From NCBI GenBank assembly GCA_016191245.1, contig JACPOY010000019.1, positions 62,001 to 126,000 on the forward strand: a stretch of 64,000 nt of DNA, read 5' to 3'. Shown here piece after piece: positions 57,100-64,000 of the stretch. A program made the position numbers and the translations under genes. The notes beneath the pieces were generated by a model. It was given only the letters and a program-made list of their open reading frames with translations, was not told the DNA's origin and ran no database searches. Within the stretch, counting starts at the first letter, position 1. Each line of letters starts with the position of its first letter. Origin of the DNA: Gammaproteobacteria bacterium. GTDB taxonomy: Bacteria > Pseudomonadota > Gammaproteobacteria > Berkiellales > Berkiellaceae.

Positions 57100-58255
57100 A
57101 GCCAATCACACATTTTCAAATTCAAGGTTGGATCCTCTTCTTATTTCTTCAATTATTGCTTTATTATCATTAGGCCTTTTGATGGTAACCTCAGCGTCCA
57201 TTGCGATTGCAGAGCAGCGTATCCATCAACCTTTTTATTACACCATCCATCAGGGAGTGGCGATGTTAGTAGGGGTAATAGGGGCATTTTTCGTTTGCTC
57301 CATCCCCATTAGAATTTGGTTTCGTTTTGCTGCAGTTTTAATGGTAATGGCACTGGTCTCTCTTGTTTTGGTGCTTATCCCTGGTATCGGAAAAGTCGTC
57401 AATGGTAGTGCAAGATGGTTAAACTTAGGGGTCACCAGTGTTCAGGTGTCAGAGTTTTGTAAATTAGCGGTTGTCATTTATATTTCAAGTTATGTTGTCA
57501 GACATAATGTTGACTTAAAACAGAAAGTATCTGGTTTTATAAGACCTATGCTATTACTTTCGGTTGTTGGCGCATTACTTATATTAGAGCCTGACTTTGG
57601 AGCAACGGTTGTCATCTTAACCACAACCTTAGCCATGTTATTTTTAGCGGGTGTGCCATTATGGCAATTTATGGCTCTTTTGACCGTGGTGGCTGGTGTA
57701 TTAGGCGCAGTCGCTATCTCTGCGCCATATCGTTTGGCGCGTTTGACTTCATTTTTAGATCCTTGGGCCAGACAATTTGATAGTGGTTATCAATTAACTC
57801 AGGCCTTAATAGCCTTTGGCCGAGGTGAATGGTTTGGAGTTGGTTTAGGAAGTAGCATTCAAAAGTTATTCTACTTACCTGAGGCATATACAGATTTTGT
57901 ATTTGCGGTTTTGGCTGAAGAATTAGGCTTAGTCGGTGCGATTGCTACAGTTGGTTTGTATATCCTGTTTGTTTGGCGTGGTATGATTGTGGGTTTGAAT
58001 GCTGAAAAACGTAACGATCGATTTGCCGCCTTTGTAAGCTATGGAATAAGCCTTTGGGTTGGTTTACAAACACTGATTAATATTGGTGTGAATACGGGTG
58101 TGTTGCCAACCAAAGGATTAACACTTCCCTTTTTAAGCTATGGTGGTAGTAGCGTATTTGTAATTTGCATTGCAGTTGGGTTAATAGTGCGAGTTGACTA
58201 TGAAAATCGCCTTGCCCAAAGCCGGGAGACCACCATTGGCCGTAAACGAAAATAA
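57083..58255 (+). CDS. ftsW: Septal peptidoglycan polymerase FtsW
   Basis: A 390-residue SEDS protein with about ten helices: GSARWLNLGVTSVQVSEFCK, LEPDFGATVV, YQLTQALIAFGRGEWFGVGL and the C-terminal LPTKGLTLPFLSYGGSS. Its usual transpeptidase partner FtsI is not encoded in this cluster. It overlaps murD by 17 bases. Confidence 0.97.
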   Translation: MSFLLKANHTFSNSRLDPLLISSIIALLSLGLLMVTSASIAIAEQRIHQPFYYTIHQGVAMLVGVIGAFFVCSIPIRIWFRFAAVLMVMALVSLVLVLIPGIGKVVNGSARWLNLGVTSVQVSEFCKLAVVIYISSYVVRHNVDLKQKVSGFIRPMLLLSVVGALLILEPDFGATVVILTTTLAMLFLAGVPLWQFMALLTVVAGVLGAVAISAPYRLARLTSFLDPWARQFDSGYQLTQALIAFGRGEWFGVGLGSSIQKLFYLPEAYTDFVFAVLAEELGLVGAIATVGLYILFVWRGMIVGLNAEKRNDRFAAFVSYGISLWVGLQTLINIGVNTGVLPTKGLTLPFLSYGGSSVFVICIAVGLIVRVDYENRLAQSRETTIGRKRK

Positions 58256-59387
58256 TAAAACGAATATAAAACCAAATTCACCCAAAAAAATAATGATTAT
58301 GGCTGGTGGGACAGGTGGGCATGTGATGCCTGCGCTTGCTGTTGCCCGTGTTTTACAAGAATTGGGAAATGAAATTCATTGGCTGGGGACCAAAAGTGGG
58401 TTTGAGGCTCAGTTTGTTCCACAAGCTGGATTCCCTATTTCTTATATCGAAGTGAAAGGATTGCGTCGTACGACGTTGCTTTCTTGGCTAATGGCACCAT
58501 TACACATTACAAAAGCATTACTACAATCTGCTCGTATTTTAATCAAAGAGCGCCCTCATGTTGTCCTTAGCATGGGAGGGTATGCTTCAGGGCCGGGTGC
58601 ACTGGCTGCTTGGTTACTTGGCCGTCCTCTTATTTTACATGAACAAAATGCTATTGCTGGCTGGACGAATCGTGTGTTGTCTCGATTTGCTAAAAAAATT
58701 ATGGTTGCTTTTCCAGAGGTGTTTGCAGAGCTTGCTAGAAAAGTGGTTTTTACTGGTAATCCAGTGCGACAAGAGATTTTGAATTTGAATCAAAGGAACC
58801 CTCACCCGCAAGAGGAGAGGGAACAAGAAGAAGAGAATAAGAAAGAGGGGAAAATCAATCTTCTTATTCTAGGGGGCTCTCAAGGCGCATCCATCCTTAA
58901 TCAAACAGTACCAGAAGCACTTGCTTTGTTGCCTGAAGAGAAAAGACCTCATGTATGGCATCAAACAGGGAAAAATCATTTAGAAACAACCAAAGCAAAT
59001 TATGCTCAGCGTAAAATTGAAGCCGAAGTGTCCGATTTCATCCAAGATATGGCCGCAGCCTATGCTTGGGCAGATGTTGTGATTTGTCGATCAGGCGCTC
59101 TCACCGTTGCTGAAATTGCTACTGTTGGCGTTGCGAGTATTTTAATTCCGTTTCCTTATGCGGTTGATGATCACCAAACGTTTAATGCGAAATATTTAAG
59201 TTCACAAGGTGGAGCTTTTTTACTTGCGCAATCTTCGTTATCAGCAGCATCTTTAAGCGCATTATTATTAGATCTTATTAATAATCCCGTAAAACGTCGA
59301 GTGATGGCGAAGGCTTGTTTGCAATTAGCAAAGCCAAATGCAACATATGACGTAGCTGAACACTGTTTAGAGGTTAGTTGTGAGTAA
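58200..59387 (+). CDS. murG: Lipid II synthase MurG with REP-derived insert
   Basis: A glycosyltransferase adding GlcNAc to lipid [70 protein letters not shown] and [22 protein letters not shown] are present. I chose ATG 58200, overlapping ftsW by 56 bases, because the next ATG (58291) would remove the first strand. Between [12 protein letters not shown] and [12 protein letters not shown] there is a charged linker ([20 protein letters not shown]), longer than usual, whose DNA resembles the REP repeat. Confidence 0.95.
   Translation: MKIALPKAGRPPLAVNENNKTNIKPNSPKKIMIMAGGTGGHVMPALAVARVLQELGNEIHWLGTKSGFEAQFVPQAGFPISYIEVKGLRRTTLLSWLMAPLHITKALLQSARILIKERPHVVLSMGGYASGPGALAAWLLGRPLILHEQNAIAGWTNRVLSRFAKKIMVAFPEVFAELARKVVFTGNPVRQEILNLNQRNPHPQEEREQEEENKKEGKINLLILGGSQGASILNQTVPEALALLPEEKRPHVWHQTGKNHLETTKANYAQRKIEAEVSDFIQDMAAAYAWADVVICRSGALTVAEIATVGVASILIPFPYAVDDHQTFNAKYLSSQGGAFLLAQSSLSAASLSALLLDLINNPVKRRVMAKACLQLAKPNATYDVAEHCLEVSCE
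58797..58830 (+). repeat. REP-like sequence within the murG coding region
   Basis: aaccctcacccgcaagagga then gagggaacaagaag. Aligned without gaps to 2753-2786 it matches 30 of 34 bases. It codes in frame for part of the MurG linker ([12 protein letters not shown]). Confidence 0.75.
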
Positions 59388-60831
59388 TAAAAATATTCAT
59401 TTTTCTGTTCCGGAAATGAGACGCATAAAAACTATTCATTTTGTCGGAATTGGTGGTGTTGGCATGGGTGGGATAGCCGAAGTGCTGCTTACTCAAGGTT
59501 ACAATATCACAGGGTGTGATCCTACAAGTAATGCATTAACAACTCGTTTAAAAGAATTAGGTGCAAAAATCACCCATACGCATGCTGCAGAGAATGTAAA
59601 GGGCGCGGATGTTGTTGTGGTATCAACGGCAGTAAAAGAAGATAACATAGAAATTTTGACAGCCAATGCTTCAAGGATCCCTGTCGTACAAAGAGCCGCT
59701 ATGTTGGCAGAATTAATGCGATTTCGATATGGTATTGCTGTCGCTGGAACGCATGGAAAAACAACAACGACAAGTTTAATCGCAAGCCTTTTAGCACAAG
59801 ATGGATTTGATCCCACTTTCGTTATTGGTGGGAAGTTAAATAGTGTAGGAACCAACGCACGTTTGGGAGCAAGTCGTTATCTGGTGGCAGAAGCTGATGA
59901 AAGTGATGCTTCATTTTTACATCTTCACCCCATGGTTTGTGTTGTGACCAATATTGATACAGATCATTTAGGTACTTACGATAACGATTTTAGCAAACTC
60001 AAAGATACCTTTGTGCAATTTTTGCATAATTTACCTTTCTATGGTTGCGCTGTGGTTTGTTTAGATTGCCCTGTTGTGCAATCAATATTGCCTAGGATCG
60101 CACGCCCCATCCTTACTTATGGCTTTCATGAAGAAGCAGATTATCGCGCAATGAATTATCGCCAAGAAGGAATCAAAACAAGTTTTGTTGTGCAAAGGCC
60201 AAATGGCGCTCCTCTTCCAGTGAGTTTAAATTTACCAGGCAAGCACAATGTGTTAAATGCACTAGCTGCAATTGCTGTGGCTTTGGAAGAAGGTGTTTCT
60301 GATCAAGCGATTATTCAAGGATTAGAAGAATTTGCTGGCATTGGTCGACGTTTTCATATTCATGGAGAGTATGCTGCTCCCAATGGAGAAGCACTGGTTG
60401 TTGAAGATTATGGTCATCATCCAGAAGAAGTCCGTGTTACGATTGAAGCTGCAAAAGCAGCCTGGCCTGACAGACGTTTAGTGATGGCTTTTCAGCCACA
60501 TCGTTATTCGCGAACAAGTATGTTATTTGATGATTTTGCTCGCGTGCTATCCGATGTTGATGTGTTATTGATGTTAGAAGTATATGCCGCAGGTGAAGAA
60601 CCTATTGCTGGTGCAGATGGGCGCAGTTTATGTCGCTCTATTCGTGCAAGATGTAGTGTTGATCCTATTTTTGTTCCATTAGTTTCAGATTTACGTCAGA
60701 TTTTGGATAATGTTTTGCATGACAATGATATTTTGTTATTGCAAGGCGCAGGTAACATCGGTGCGATTGCAACAGAATTAATCAACTCGCAAAATCAATC
60801 TCATACAATCTTTAATAAAAAGGTGAGTTGA
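59380..60831 (+). CDS. murC: UDP-MurNAc:L-alanine ligase MurC
   Basis: A 483-residue Mur ligase from GTG 59380: [60 protein letters not shown] and [10 protein letters not shown]. It overlaps murG by 8 bases. Confidence 0.97.
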   Translation: MSNKNIHFSVPEMRRIKTIHFVGIGGVGMGGIAEVLLTQGYNITGCDPTSNALTTRLKELGAKITHTHAAENVKGADVVVVSTAVKEDNIEILTANASRIPVVQRAAMLAELMRFRYGIAVAGTHGKTTTTSLIASLLAQDGFDPTFVIGGKLNSVGTNARLGASRYLVAEADESDASFLHLHPMVCVVTNIDTDHLGTYDNDFSKLKDTFVQFLHNLPFYGCAVVCLDCPVVQSILPRIARPILTYGFHEEADYRAMNYRQEGIKTSFVVQRPNGAPLPVSLNLPGKHNVLNALAAIAVALEEGVSDQAIIQGLEEFAGIGRRFHIHGEYAAPNGEALVVEDYGHHPEEVRVTIEAAKAAWPDRRLVMAFQPHRYSRTSMLFDDFARVLSDVDVLLMLEVYAAGEEPIAGADGRSLCRSIRARCSVDPIFVPLVSDLRQILDNVLHDNDILLLQGAGNIGAIATELINSQNQSHTIFNKKVS

Positions 60832-60833
60832 AA

Positions 60834-61754
60834 ATGTTACATGAAAATCGTCAAACAAATGAGGTGTTGGCACCTCTTGTTGAAGGGGAAAGTCTGAACC
60901 ATCCGCTTGCCTCGATGACGAGTTGGCATATTGGTGGAAACGCTGCGCGTTTTTACTTACCTCCTAATATTGATATGTTATCCGAATACGTTAGTTTGTT
61001 ACCTTCCGAAATTCCTATTCATTGGCTGGGCTTAGGTAGCAATGTGCTTATTCGTGATGGTGGAATTCCAGGAGCCGTCATTTGTACGAGAAAATGCCAG
61101 GACTTAAATGTACAAGAAGATGGAAATATTTTTGCGCAAGCAGGATTAACCTGTGCTAAGTTTGCACGCTTTGCAGCAAGCCGTGGTTTCCCTGATGCCG
61201 TATTTTTTGCAGGGATCCCTGGCACGATTGGTGGCGCTTTGGCTATGAATGCGGGAGCCTTTGGTGGAGAAACATGGGAATGGGTGCAATCTGTCACAGT
61301 AATGAATCGTCAGGGACAGTGTATTACACGTGGGGCTCATGAATATGATATTGGATATCGCTCCGTTATTTTAAAGCAAGCGGGACAATCAGAAGCTTTT
61401 ATTAGTGCAGTTTTTCGTTTTCCCAAGAAAGACAGCCAAGGGATGAGCAAAATTCGTGACTTACTGCGTAAAAGGGCACAAACTCAACCCATTGGAACGT
61501 TAAATTGCGGTTCTGTGTATCGTAATCCACCTGGCGATTTTGCAGCTAGACTTATAGAAGCTTGTGATTTAAAAGGGTATCGAATAGGTGATGCTATCAT
61601 TTCTGAGAAACATGCTAATTTTATTATTAATTGTGGACAGGCGCGTGCCCAAGATGTGGAGGCCTTAATGGCAACCATTGAATCCCGAGTTTTAGATCGT
61701 TTTGGGATTGCCCTGCATGCAGAAGTTAAAATTCTAGGCCTTAAGGAGAGCTAA
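60834..61754 (+). CDS. murB: UDP-MurNAc dehydrogenase MurB
   Basis: A type I-like MurB of about 306 residues with WHIGGNAARFYLPPN, LGLGSNVLIRDGG, FFAGIPGTIGGALAMNAGAFG, NCGSVYRNPPGDFAARLIEA and ISEKHANFIIN. ATG 60834 is preferred to the TTG at 60828. Confidence 0.95.
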   Translation: MLHENRQTNEVLAPLVEGESLNHPLASMTSWHIGGNAARFYLPPNIDMLSEYVSLLPSEIPIHWLGLGSNVLIRDGGIPGAVICTRKCQDLNVQEDGNIFAQAGLTCAKFARFAASRGFPDAVFFAGIPGTIGGALAMNAGAFGGETWEWVQSVTVMNRQGQCITRGAHEYDIGYRSVILKQAGQSEAFISAVFRFPKKDSQGMSKIRDLLRKRAQTQPIGTLNCGSVYRNPPGDFAARLIEACDLKGYRIGDAIISEKHANFIINCGQARAQDVEALMATIESRVLDRFGIALHAEVKILGLKES

Positions 61755-61758
61755 AGCT

Positions 61759-62781
61759 GTGTCAAATTTGATACAAAATTTGGAAACTTTTACAGAAAAA
61801 CCGCGGGTTTGCTCTGGGCCAAAAGCAACACAAGCAAATGTGTTTGGTAAAGTAGGCGTCCTTTATGGGGGACGTTCTTCAGAACGCGCCATTTCTTTGC
61901 AAAGTGGTGAAAATATTTTGAATTCTTTGCTTAAGCAGGGCATTGATGCTCATGGCATTGATGTTGATCAACATTTAGCTGCAAAGCTAATTGAAGCTAA
62001 ATTTGATCGTATCTTTATTGCGCTTCATGGTAAAGAAGGCGAAGACGGCGTTATCCAAGGGTTACTACAAATGCTTGGGATACCCTTTACAGGAAGTGGA
62101 GTTGCCTCTTCAGCGCTTGCTATGGATAAAGCGCGAGCAAAATTGGTAATGCATGGCTTACAGATCCCCACGCCTATATTTGGGGTCGCTAAAACGGTAG
62201 AGAATGCAGAAAACATTGCGCAAAAAATTGGTTTTCCTGTTTCCATTAAGCCTGTGGCTGAAGGATCAAGCATTGGGGTAACACGCGTTGCCGATGCTAA
62301 AGGCATTGCTTTAGCGTATGCAAAAGCAGCCGTTTATGGTGATGTTATTGTTGAGAAATGGATTGACGGTAAAGATTTTTTTGTTAGTATTCTACATGAT
62401 AATGTTTTACCTTCAGTGGAAGTGCATACGCCAGGTGGATTTTATGATTACCAGGCAAAATATGAATCAGATGCAACTAAATATTTATGCCCCGCTCCTA
62501 TTTCTGTTGAAAAGGAACGCGAAATAAGGGAGCTGTCTTATAAGGCATTTTGTGCTTTAGGATGTGAAGGATGGGGGCGTGTAGATTTAATCCAAGATAC
62601 ATCAGGAAAATTTTGGGTATTAGAAGTTAATACGATCCCTGGTATGACCTCTCATAGTTTAGTTCCTATGTCTGCAAAGGCAGCCGGGATTAGTTTTGAT
62701 GAGGTTGTCATGACAATATTAGCTTCTACTCTTGGAGAAGAAAATTTTTCAACTATAGTTGGTGAAGTTGCTCAGGCTTAA
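61759..62781 (+). CDS. ddl: D-alanine-D-alanine ligase
   Basis: A 340-residue ATP-grasp ligase from GTG 61759: GVLYGGRSSERAISLQSG, FIALHGKEGEDGVIQGLLQ, SALAMDKARAK, VSIKPVAEGSSIGV and LEVNTIPGMTSHSLVPM. The N-terminal 25 residues before GKVGVLYGG are longer than in most Ddl. It supplies MurF. Confidence 0.96.
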   Translation: MSNLIQNLETFTEKPRVCSGPKATQANVFGKVGVLYGGRSSERAISLQSGENILNSLLKQGIDAHGIDVDQHLAAKLIEAKFDRIFIALHGKEGEDGVIQGLLQMLGIPFTGSGVASSALAMDKARAKLVMHGLQIPTPIFGVAKTVENAENIAQKIGFPVSIKPVAEGSSIGVTRVADAKGIALAYAKAAVYGDVIVEKWIDGKDFFVSILHDNVLPSVEVHTPGGFYDYQAKYESDATKYLCPAPISVEKEREIRELSYKAFCALGCEGWGRVDLIQDTSGKFWVLEVNTIPGMTSHSLVPMSAKAAGISFDEVVMTILASTLGEENFSTIVGEVAQA

Positions 62782-62791
62782 TTGGTGATGC

Positions 62792-63559
62792 ATGGAATTA
62801 GCGATTTCCCGTAAATATCGTTATAAAAAAGAAGCAACAAAGAAAAAATCTAAACAACTGCTCTTTTTATTAAAGCGGTTAAGTCAAGGGCTGAGTTGTG
62901 TTATTATTTTTTTCGCTGTGGGTTACACCGTTTTTTGGTGCCTTGATCCTTCACACTTTCCCATTACTTCGGTGAGATTTATTGGTGAAAGGAAAAATCT
63001 TTCTCAAGAGGAACTAAGGACGGCTTTTGTTTCTGAGGTGAATGCTGGCTTTTTTAGATTAAATGTTTCAACCTTGCAGCATCAATTGCTATCATTGCCT
63101 TGGATTAAACAAGCGGATGTCAGGAAAGTATGGCCTGATCAGTTAGTGGTCCGCTTTGAAGAACATACACCAGCCGCTTACTGGTTAGATAAGGGTATGA
63201 TAAGTGACTTGGGTACCGTATTTTATCCTGATATTTCTAAAGTGAGCGACTTGGATTTACCCATACTGCAAGGACCTGAAGGCAGGCAAACATTAGTATG
63301 GCAACAGTTATTAGTCATGGAAGAAACATTGGCGCCCTTGAATTTAACGATTACACATTTAACCTTAGCGCCTCGAGGTGCTTGGCATCTGCGTTTATCT
63401 AATGGGATGATGGTGATTTTAGGAACAAACGATACATTAAAGCGCTTAAATCGATTTGTTCAAGCTTACGACAAGCATTTATCAGCCAGAGCGCAAGAGA
63501 TGTCTTACGTGGACCTTCGATATACCAGCGGAATGACCGTGGGTTGGAGATCTGTGTGA
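62792..63559 (+). CDS. ftsQ: Cell division protein FtsQ
   Basis: A 255-residue protein. A basic cytoplasmic start (KYRYKKEATKKKSKQ) is followed by one membrane helix (LSCVIIFFAVGYTVFWCL), a POTRA domain (ITSVRFIGERKNLSQEELRT) and the FtsQ beta domain (LPWIKQADVRKVWPDQLVV, YVDLRYTSGMTVGW). Confidence 0.95.
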   Translation: MELAISRKYRYKKEATKKKSKQLLFLLKRLSQGLSCVIIFFAVGYTVFWCLDPSHFPITSVRFIGERKNLSQEELRTAFVSEVNAGFFRLNVSTLQHQLLSLPWIKQADVRKVWPDQLVVRFEEHTPAAYWLDKGMISDLGTVFYPDISKVSDLDLPILQGPEGRQTLVWQQLLVMEETLAPLNLTITHLTLAPRGAWHLRLSNGMMVILGTNDTLKRLNRFVQAYDKHLSARAQEMSYVDLRYTSGMTVGWRSV

Positions 63560-63622
63560 ATATAGGGTATTTTTGTAAATTGGTTTATGCTAAAGGGGTT
63601 CATATAGGGAGACAGGTGTTCA

Positions 63623-64000
63623 ATGTCTAAAAGACCCGACAAAAATTTGATTGTAGGCCTAGATATTGGAACTTCTAAAGTCGTTGCTATTGTTGGTGAA
63701 ATCACACCAGAAGGTAGCGTTGACATTATAGGGATAGGTTCACACCCCTCAATGGGGTTGAAGAAAGGTGTCGTTGTCAATATTGAATCGACAGTGCAAT
63801 CTATTCAACGAGCGATAGAAGAAGCAGAACTCATGGCGGGATGCCAAATTCATTCTGTTTACACTGGTATTGCTGGAAGTCACATTAGAAGTTTAAATTC
63901 TCATGGAATTGTTGCTATTAGAGATCAAGAAGTAACGCAGGCTGATGTCGATCGCGTTATTGAGGCAGCAAAGGCAGTTGCTATCCCCGCAGATCAAAAA
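63623..64000 (+). CDS. ftsA: Cell division protein FtsA, N-terminal part
   Basis: ATG 63623 opens a frame that runs off the window end (126 codons). It encodes LIVGLDIGTSKVVAIVGEI, GLKKGVVVNIESTVQSIQRA, EEAELMAGCQIHSVYTGIAG and SLNSHGIVAI, the actin-like 1A and 1C start of FtsA, which anchors FtsZ to the membrane. agggag lies upstream. ftsZ should follow. Confidence 0.96.
   Translation, partial: MSKRPDKNLIVGLDIGTSKVVAIVGEITPEGSVDIIGIGSHPSMGLKKGVVVNIESTVQSIQRAIEEAELMAGCQIHSVYTGIAGSHIRSLNSHGIVAIRDQEVTQADVDRVIEAAKAVAIPADQK

Overview
The window is a chromosomal segment of an AT-rich gammaproteobacterium. Conserved gene order (kdsD-lptCAB-rpoN-hpf-ptsN, mlaFEDCB-ibaG-murA, rplM-rpsI, petABC-sspAB, lpoA/yraN/diaA/dolP, the dcw cluster) places it in that class. 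Genes with eukaryotic-type domains suggest a host-associated member of the Legionellales or a relative (Legionella, Coxiella or Berkiella-like): a RasGEF domain, an F-box-like protein, an F-box-like plus ankyrin protein, and a lysine-rich protein with ubiquitin- and SUMO-binding-like motifs. The lineage is inferred; no marker in the window fixes it.

Layout. 1-2.4 kb: C-terminal part of a RasGEF protein, open from the first base. 2.4-10 kb (minus): regulatory phosphotransferase genes (npr, an EIIA-Man, rapZ, a kinase-domain-only hprK, ptsN), hpf, rpoN, the LPS export genes lptBAC and kdsD. 10.2-16.6 kb (plus): mla phospholipid transport operon, a polytopic membrane protein, ibaG and murA. 16.7-23 kb: a hydrolase, zapE, a small peptide with a double-glycine leader, feoAB behind a Fur box, rlmA and an unknown gene. 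23-28 kb: an H1-tail/HU fusion, glcF, a ferredoxin, rplM-rpsI and ybiT. 28-33 kb: accessory zone with F-box and ankyrin proteins, ribE and hipBA. 33-43 kb: a TPR protein, a Gate-domain membrane protein, petABC, sspAB, a candidate nuclear effector, a glcD-like oxidase, dolP and diaA. 43.5-48.5 kb: yraN and lpoA, separated by five accessory genes. 48.5-50 kb: rsmI and rnpB. 50.3-64 kb: dcw cluster from rsmH to the start of ftsA, without ftsI.

Two dispersed repeat families stand out. The first is a roughly 37-bp REP-like palindrome (core ccctctcccgcaaggggaga), often paired head to head, at eight intergenic or RNA-gene places and once, diverged, inside murG. One pair sits inside the P12 region of RNase P RNA. 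The second, an 80-bp element, flanks rnpB in inverted orientation.

Main points for follow-up: the RasGEF protein; the NLS/UIM/SIM-like tail at 39.7-40.0 kb; REP-derived sequence in rnpB and murG; three hipBA operators spaced exactly 50 bp; a HipA whose catalytic Asp is Asn; the bacteriocin-like leader peptide; an mlaF without a canonical start codon; a 17-residue acidic insert in ribosomal protein S9; and the missing ftsI and kdsC.
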